The position numbers were made by a program, and so were the translations under genes. Below are positions 24,017 through 28,042 of a stretch of DNA of 28,042 bases, in pieces (position 1 is the stretch's first letter; every line of letters begins with the position of its first letter). Source of the DNA: an uncultured Clostridia bacterium. GTDB lineage: Bacteria > Bacillota > Clostridia > Oscillospirales > Acutalibacteraceae. The notes under the pieces are model-generated. The model searched no databases and was not told where the DNA came from. It saw only the letters and a program-made list of their open reading frames with translations. The stretch spans positions 1-28,042 of the forward strand of contig CALEJF010000043.1 in NCBI GenBank assembly GCA_937898625.1. Reading direction: 5' to 3'.

Positions 24017-26368
24017 ATGAATCTTTTTTACAATAGACCTCCGTCAAAAATGAGATTGAAAAGAGCCTATTGGCGTGGTTTTGAGAATTTATGGGAACAA
24101 ACATCCTTACCCATTGGCAATGGTAGCCTGGGAATGGGCATAATCGGAAACATAAGAACTGATAAAATCGTACTTAATCATAAAACTCTCTGGGCGGGTG
24201 GACCATCACCCAAAAGACCTGATTATTGCGGTGGCAATATCACTACTCCCGATGAAAATGGTAAACTCCCCGTTGACTACTATAGGGAAATCTATACCGC
24301 GTTTACAAGTGGTGATGATAAAAAGGCACACGACCTTTGCGAAAAGTTAGTTGGCATTATGGATGGCTACGGTGGATATCGTTGTTGGGGTACTATCGAG
24401 TTTGATTTTGGTTGTGTTCGCGGCGAACATAATTATCACCGTGAACTTGATATGTCAAAAGGTATATGCACTGTTTCTTACGATGCAAAAACGGGGTTTG
24501 CAAAAAAACTCCACGATGACAAAGCGTTCTTTGTTTCATATCCCGATAAATGTGGTGTGATTCGTATTAAAAGAACGGGCGAAAAGCTGAATACGGAATT
24601 TAAAGTATCTTCTGCACATGGAAATGTTAAGTATGAGAATAACAGAATTATCCATTCAGGTGAATTGGATGATAATGCTCTTAAATTCTGCTTTATTTCC
24701 AATGTGTTGACAGATGGTAATGCAACAGCAACTAATAAGGGTATTAAGATTTCTAATGCAACGGAATTAACCATTATTTTTTCAGCGGATACAGACTATA
24801 TGGATACATATCCTGTTTACAGAACAGGGGAAGGTGCGGACGACCTTTATAATCGCGTTGAAAAATGTGTTCAACTTGCAACTAAAAAAGGTTATGATGA
24901 ACTTTTAAAGTCACATAAAGAAGATTTTAGTGCACTTATGAATCGTGTTGAAATCAATCTTGACGGCGAGAATGATATTCCTACCGATACACTTTTATAC
25001 GGATATTCAAAAAATGCTTCATATAGAAAAAAAGCAACCGAGTTGCTTTATCAGTACGGCAGATATATGACAATATCATCATCCCGTGAAACCGATATTT
25101 TACCATCTAATCTTCAAGGTATCTGGAATGTTTCAAATGACCCAAAATGGAGTAGCGATTTCCATACCAATGTTAATCTTCAGATGAACTATTGGCCCGT
25201 ATTTAATGGTAATATGGCTGAATGTTCTAAACCATTAATAAGATATATAAAATCAATGGTTGAGCCCGGCAGAATTACTGCAAAATACTATACAGGTGTT
25301 GAAAGCAAAGAAGGGGAACAAAAGGGTTTCCTTTTCCATACACAATGCACACCATTTGGATGGACTTGCCCGGGTTGGAATTTTGACTGGGGTTGGTCAC
25401 CTGCAGCAATGCCTTGGATTTTACACAATTGCTACGAGCATTATGAATATACCCTTGATAAACAGACTCTTGCGAATGATATCTATCCTATGCTTAAAGA
25501 GTGTGCAGAATATTTCTCAAAACTTATGGTCGAAAAAGACGGCAGACTTGTAACATATCCTTGCTATTCACCTGAACACGGACCAAGAACAATGGGTAAT
25601 ACTTATGAACAAGCTCTTTTGTGGCAACTTTATGATGATTCAATAAAGAGTGCAATTGCATTAGGTGTAGATGCCGATTTGATTGGAAAATGGCAAAACA
25701 TCCAAAACAGATTAAAGGTATATGAAATCGGTGAAGACGGACAAATTAAAGAATGGTATCACGAAAACAAGTTAGGCGAAATAGGTGAGCACCACCACCG
25801 TCATATGTCCCATCTTTTAGGCTTGTTCCCTTGTAATGTAATGAATAAATTTGCAAATCCCGAGCTGATTGATGCTTCAATAGTTTCAATGAATCATCGT
25901 ACAGATAAAAGTACAGGCTGGTCAATGGGACAGAAAATCAATACTTGGGCAAGAGTCGGCGATGGTGACAGAGTTCTTAAAATCATTGGTGAATTATTCA
26001 AAAATGGTATCTATCCTAACTTCTTTGACTATCATCCACCATTCCAAATTGATGGTAACTTTGGCTTTACATCAGGTGTTAATGAAATGCTTATGCAAAG
26101 TAATTATGGATGTATTGAGTTGCTTCCTGCATTACCGTCTGAATGGAAAAAAGGTAGTATCAATGGTATTGTTGCCCGTGGCAATTTTACAATTGGTATT
26201 GAGTGGGAAAACAATAAACTCAAATCAGCAAAAATTACATCAAACGCAGGTGGCAAGTGTAAACTCTACTATGCAAAAGGTGATTTTACAGTTGATGGTG
26301 TCAAGTCACAAAAGGGTACGCTAGAATTAGACACTCAACAAGGCCATACATATATAGTAAATGTATAA
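24017..26368 (+). CDS. GH95 alpha-L-fucosidase (or alpha-L-galactosidase)
   Basis: A 783-residue enzyme of glycoside hydrolase family 95, which hydrolyses terminal alpha-1,2-L-fucosyl (some members alpha-L-galactosyl) residues by inversion. It has the N-terminal beta domain (WEQTSLPIGNGSLGMGIIG, NHKTLWAGGP), an (alpha/alpha)6 barrel, and a C-terminal beta domain. Residues matching the characterised active site are Asn385 and Asn387 in HTNVNLQMNYW, the general acid Glu520 in YSPEHGP, and Asp679 in IDGNFGF. There is no signal peptide, so it is cytoplasmic. AAGGA ends just before the ATG, nine bases after the GNAT stop. With the GH2 enzyme it could strip Fuc-Gal side groups from imported oligosaccharides. 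Confidence 0.93.
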   Translation: MNLFYNRPPSKMRLKRAYWRGFENLWEQTSLPIGNGSLGMGIIGNIRTDKIVLNHKTLWAGGPSPKRPDYCGGNITTPDENGKLPVDYYREIYTAFTSGDDKKAHDLCEKLVGIMDGYGGYRCWGTIEFDFGCVRGEHNYHRELDMSKGICTVSYDAKTGFAKKLHDDKAFFVSYPDKCGVIRIKRTGEKLNTEFKVSSAHGNVKYENNRIIHSGELDDNALKFCFISNVLTDGNATATNKGIKISNATELTIIFSADTDYMDTYPVYRTGEGADDLYNRVEKCVQLATKKGYDELLKSHKEDFSALMNRVEINLDGENDIPTDTLLYGYSKNASYRKKATELLYQYGRYMTISSSRETDILPSNLQGIWNVSNDPKWSSDFHTNVNLQMNYWPVFNGNMAECSKPLIRYIKSMVEPGRITAKYYTGVESKEGEQKGFLFHTQCTPFGWTCPGWNFDWGWSPAAMPWILHNCYEHYEYTLDKQTLANDIYPMLKECAEYFSKLMVEKDGRLVTYPCYSPEHGPRTMGNTYEQALLWQLYDDSIKSAIALGVDADLIGKWQNIQNRLKVYEIGEDGQIKEWYHENKLGEIGEHHHRHMSHLLGLFPCNVMNKFANPELIDASIVSMNHRTDKSTGWSMGQKINTWARVGDGDRVLKIIGELFKNGIYPNFFDYHPPFQIDGNFGFTSGVNEMLMQSNYGCIELLPALPSEWKKGSINGIVARGNFTIGIEWENNKLKSAKITSNAGGKCKLYYAKGDFTVDGVKSQKGTLELDTQQGHTYIVNV

Positions 26369-26374
26369 TAGATT

Positions 26375-26402
26375 AATCCCTGATTTTTTCAGGGATTTTT
26401 TT
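26375..26402 (+). terminator. Terminator of the GH2-GNAT-GH95 operon
   Basis: AATCCCTGA (26375-26383) and TCAGGGATT (26389-26397) form a 9-bp stem with a TTTTT loop, followed by a seven-T run. Confidence 0.92.
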
Positions 26403-26412
26403 CTTTTACCTA

Positions 26413-26460
26413 TTGACAGTTGAGTATATATTCAACTATAATAATTGAGTAAGTACTCAA
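26413..26460 (+). promoter_or_regulatory. Promoter with twin ArsR/CadC-type operators
   Basis: TTGACA (26413-26418), 18 bases, then TATAAT (26437-26442) is a perfect consensus pair. The whole spacer (26419-26436) is a near-perfect palindrome opening GTTGAGTAT and closing ATTCAAC. A second one, TTGAGTA-AG-TACTCAA (26445-26460), covers the likely start point. Both resemble SmtB/CadC-family operators, so the downstream repressor probably controls its own operon. Confidence 0.85.
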
Positions 26461-26477
26461 CCGAAAGGAAAACCGCT

Positions 26478-26849
26478 ATGTCAAAGAATGAATTTATTTG
26501 TGATTGCAATATGATTCACGAAGAAATGGTAAAGGATACTTTGTCAAAAATGCCTGATGCAGATGTTTTAAGTAATCTTGGAAATCTATTTAAGATTATG
26601 GGAGATGCTACAAGATGCAAATTGCTTTTCGCACTTTTACAAAACGAAATGTGTGTTTGCGACCTGGCAAATGTACTTTCAATGACTAAATCATCAATTT
26701 CACATCAGTTAAGTAAAATGAGGGATGCAGGAATTGTAAAATGCAAAAAAGAAGGCAAAACTGTATATTACTCGTTGGATGATAATCATATTTCAGAGAT
26801 TTTTGAAGTAGGTATAAAACATATTAATCATAAGCAGGTGACAAAATGA
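26478..26849 (+). CDS. ArsR/SmtB-family metal-responsive repressor (CadC-like)
   Basis: A 123-residue winged-helix repressor. The recognition helix region is CDLANVLSMTKSSISHQLSKMRDAG, followed by the wing KCKKEGKTVYYSL. Two known metal-site types of this family can be read. Cys8/Cys10 near the N-terminus with Cys59/Cys61 in the ELCVCDL-like motif resemble the CadC alpha3N site. Asp102, His104, His115 and His118 have exactly the spacing of the CzrA/SmtB alpha5 zinc site. It should therefore release DNA on zinc, cadmium or lead. ATG 26478 follows AAAGGA; an upstream TTG at 26445 lies within the second operator. It overlaps the transporter start by four bases. Confidence 0.93.
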   Translation: MSKNEFICDCNMIHEEMVKDTLSKMPDADVLSNLGNLFKIMGDATRCKLLFALLQNEMCVCDLANVLSMTKSSISHQLSKMRDAGIVKCKKEGKTVYYSLDDNHISEIFEVGIKHINHKQVTK

Positions 26850-27739
26850 AGACAGAAAAGAATATATTGATTGCATTCATACTTAATTTATCTTTTTCTA
26901 TTTTTGAGTTTATTGGTGGAGTATTTACGGGTAGTGTTGCTATTCTTTCCGATGCAATTCACGATATCGGTGATGCTATGAGTATCGGAGTTTCATATTT
27001 CCTTGAAAAGAAAAGTAAAAAACAACCTGACAAAACATATACCTATGGTTATGCTCGATTTTCTGTTATTGGAAGCGTGATTACAACTCTTATACTATTG
27101 TTTGGCTCAATTGCCGTTATATACAATGCAATAATAAGAATTATCAATCCTGTCCCAATAAATTATAATGGTATGATAATCTTTGCAATAGTTGGAGTAG
27201 TTGTTAATTTCTGCGCAGCGTATTTCACAAAGGAAGGGGACTCGTTAAACCAAAAGGCAGTTAATCTTCATATGTTAGAAGATGTTTTAGGGTGGGCAGT
27301 AGTCCTTGTTGGAGCAATCGTGATGAGATTTACTAATATTTCAATCATTGACTCCATTATGTCAATTGCAGTTGCAATATTTATATTTGTAAATGCAATA
27401 AAAAACCTCAAAACAGTCCTCGACTTGTTTTTGGAGAAGATACCTGATACCATTAGTATAGATGAAATAAAAGACCATATCAAGAAGATTGATGGGGTAA
27501 TAGATGTTCACCATATTCATATCTGGAGTATGGACGGATTTAATAATTATGCTACTATGCATATTGTAACTGATGAGGATTCACACAAGATTAAACATCT
27601 AATAAGAGACGAACTAAATGAACATGGTATTGAACATGTCACTCTTGAGTTGGAAAAAGGGGATGAAAATTGCCATGAAGAATCTTGTCATATTCATCAC
27701 AAAAAAAGCCATCATCACCACCATCATCACCATCACTAA
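26846..27739 (+). CDS. Cation diffusion facilitator (Zn/Cd exporter)
   Basis: A 297-residue CDF-family antiporter exporting divalent metal from the cytoplasm. Six hydrophobic segments span about residues 8-185. The transport site is made of HxxxD pairs: His39/Asp43 in helix 2 (AIHDIGD) and His142/Asp146 in helix 5 (LHMLEDVLGW), the arrangement of zinc/cadmium members. The cytoplasmic C-terminal domain (about 205-275) contains VIDVHHIHIWSMDG. The tail is unusually metal-rich, with CHEESCHIHHKK and a run of nine His encoded by CAT/CAC repeats. The ATGA overlap with the repressor shows a coupled operon. Confidence 0.94.
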   Translation: MKTEKNILIAFILNLSFSIFEFIGGVFTGSVAILSDAIHDIGDAMSIGVSYFLEKKSKKQPDKTYTYGYARFSVIGSVITTLILLFGSIAVIYNAIIRIINPVPINYNGMIIFAIVGVVVNFCAAYFTKEGDSLNQKAVNLHMLEDVLGWAVVLVGAIVMRFTNISIIDSIMSIAVAIFIFVNAIKNLKTVLDLFLEKIPDTISIDEIKDHIKKIDGVIDVHHIHIWSMDGFNNYATMHIVTDEDSHKIKHLIRDELNEHGIEHVTLELEKGDENCHEESCHIHHKKSHHHHHHHHH

Positions 27740-27746
27740 AAATATG

Positions 27747-27777
27747 TACGGACAGCATATGTGTTGTCCGTATTTTT
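27747..27777 (+). terminator. Terminator after the metal exporter
   Basis: TACGGACAGC (27747-27756) pairs with GTTGTCCGTA (27763-27772, one G-U) around a 6-base loop, followed by five T. Confidence 0.85.
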
Positions 27778-27877
27778 ATGCTATTTTGTAGTATTTGGCA
27801 ATTTGCACATAAATTATGCACAAAAAAGGATGTTTTTATTTATTTAAAATACCAAAAAAGAAACACCCGGATTAGTT

Positions 27878-27948
27878 TTTAAAAAGAAACAAAAAAATCA
27901 AAAAAAGTTGTTGACATTTGTCGCTCGTTTTGTTAATATATACGAGCG
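27878..27948 (+). promoter_or_regulatory. Strong rRNA-type promoter with UP-like A-tracts
   Basis: Several A-tracts (27878-27909) precede TTGACA (27911-27916), 17 bases, then TAATAT (27934-27939). An inverted repeat, CGCTCG (27922-27927) and CGAGCG (27943-27948), flanks the -10 box and reaches the likely start point. The A-rich upstream region and strong -35 fit a stable-RNA promoter. I see nothing else in 27778-27877. Confidence 0.75.
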
Positions 27949-28042
27949 CCAAGGACAGAGGGCAAAACGAACTCGGTTCTGAAGCGAACAACTGGACCTT
28001 GAAAATTAAACAACGACGAGATAAGTAAAAGGAACCCTGTAG
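27949..28042 (+). other. Probable rRNA operon leader, cut by the window edge
   Basis: The transcribed region contains TGGACCTTGAAAATTAAAC (27993-28011), resembling the boxA-like TTGAAAACT segment that precedes 16S rRNA in Firmicutes. No protein start with a usable frame follows. The 16S gene would lie to the right of the window, so this is inference from promoter and leader only. Confidence 0.6.

Noticed and set aside
1..28042. CRISPR array, prophage or insertion sequence
   Set aside because: No regularly spaced direct repeats, no transposase or integrase and no phage structural genes were seen on either strand.

Overview
The window looks like a chromosomal stretch of an anaerobic, spore-forming, fibre-degrading member of the Clostridia (Ruminococcus / Oscillospiraceae-like). 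This is inferred from the low-GC base composition (by eye high 30s percent), the dipicolinate synthase pair dpaAB behind a sigma-K-type promoter, a dockerin-bearing secreted hydrolase (a cellulosome marker), rubredoxin, a DUF951 protein, and glycoside hydrolases of families GH127, GH2 and GH95. No species can be named from the sequence alone.

Layout. 1-2674: a palindromic intergenic repeat, a GH127-type beta-L-arabinofuranosidase with an N-terminal signal-like segment, and a second folded repeat. 2702-3741: exodeoxyribonuclease III, rubredoxin and a terminator. 3802-6049: a compact two-gene restriction-modification island (a Dam/D12-class adenine methylase with an N-terminal helix-turn-helix, then an HNH endonuclease), with a perfect palindrome inside its promoter and a strong terminator. 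6080-8120 (minus): ung and murC, overlapping. 8176-9651: dpaAB. 9684-14887 (minus): a tightly packed six-gene housekeeping operon (DUF951, prfA, a membrane/helical-repeat protein of unknown function, tsaC, coaE, M18 aminopeptidase) closed by a terminator. 15006-18546: an S1-domain protein, the dockerin hydrolase, a 21-residue hydrophobic peptide and a DUF1919 protein. 18598-18776 (minus): tRNA-Leu(UAA) with a consensus promoter. 18963-20284: a CPA2 cation/proton antiporter. 20381-26402: an array of short hairpins leading into a GH2 - GNAT - GH95 operon. 26413-27777: a metal-responsive ArsR/CadC-type repressor with twin operators and its CDF metal exporter. 27878-28042: an rRNA-operon-like promoter and leader running off the right edge.

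How the genes fit together. The GH2 and GH95 enzymes lack signal peptides and suit cytoplasmic trimming of imported fucosyl-galactosyl oligosaccharides. The GH127 enzyme and the dockerin hydrolase look exported. The most striking whole-window signal is that reading every GAT triplet I found no GATC site anywhere in 28 kb, although GATA, GATT and GATG are abundant. Together with the resident Dam-family methylase and its HNH partner, this suggests long-standing restriction pressure on GATC.
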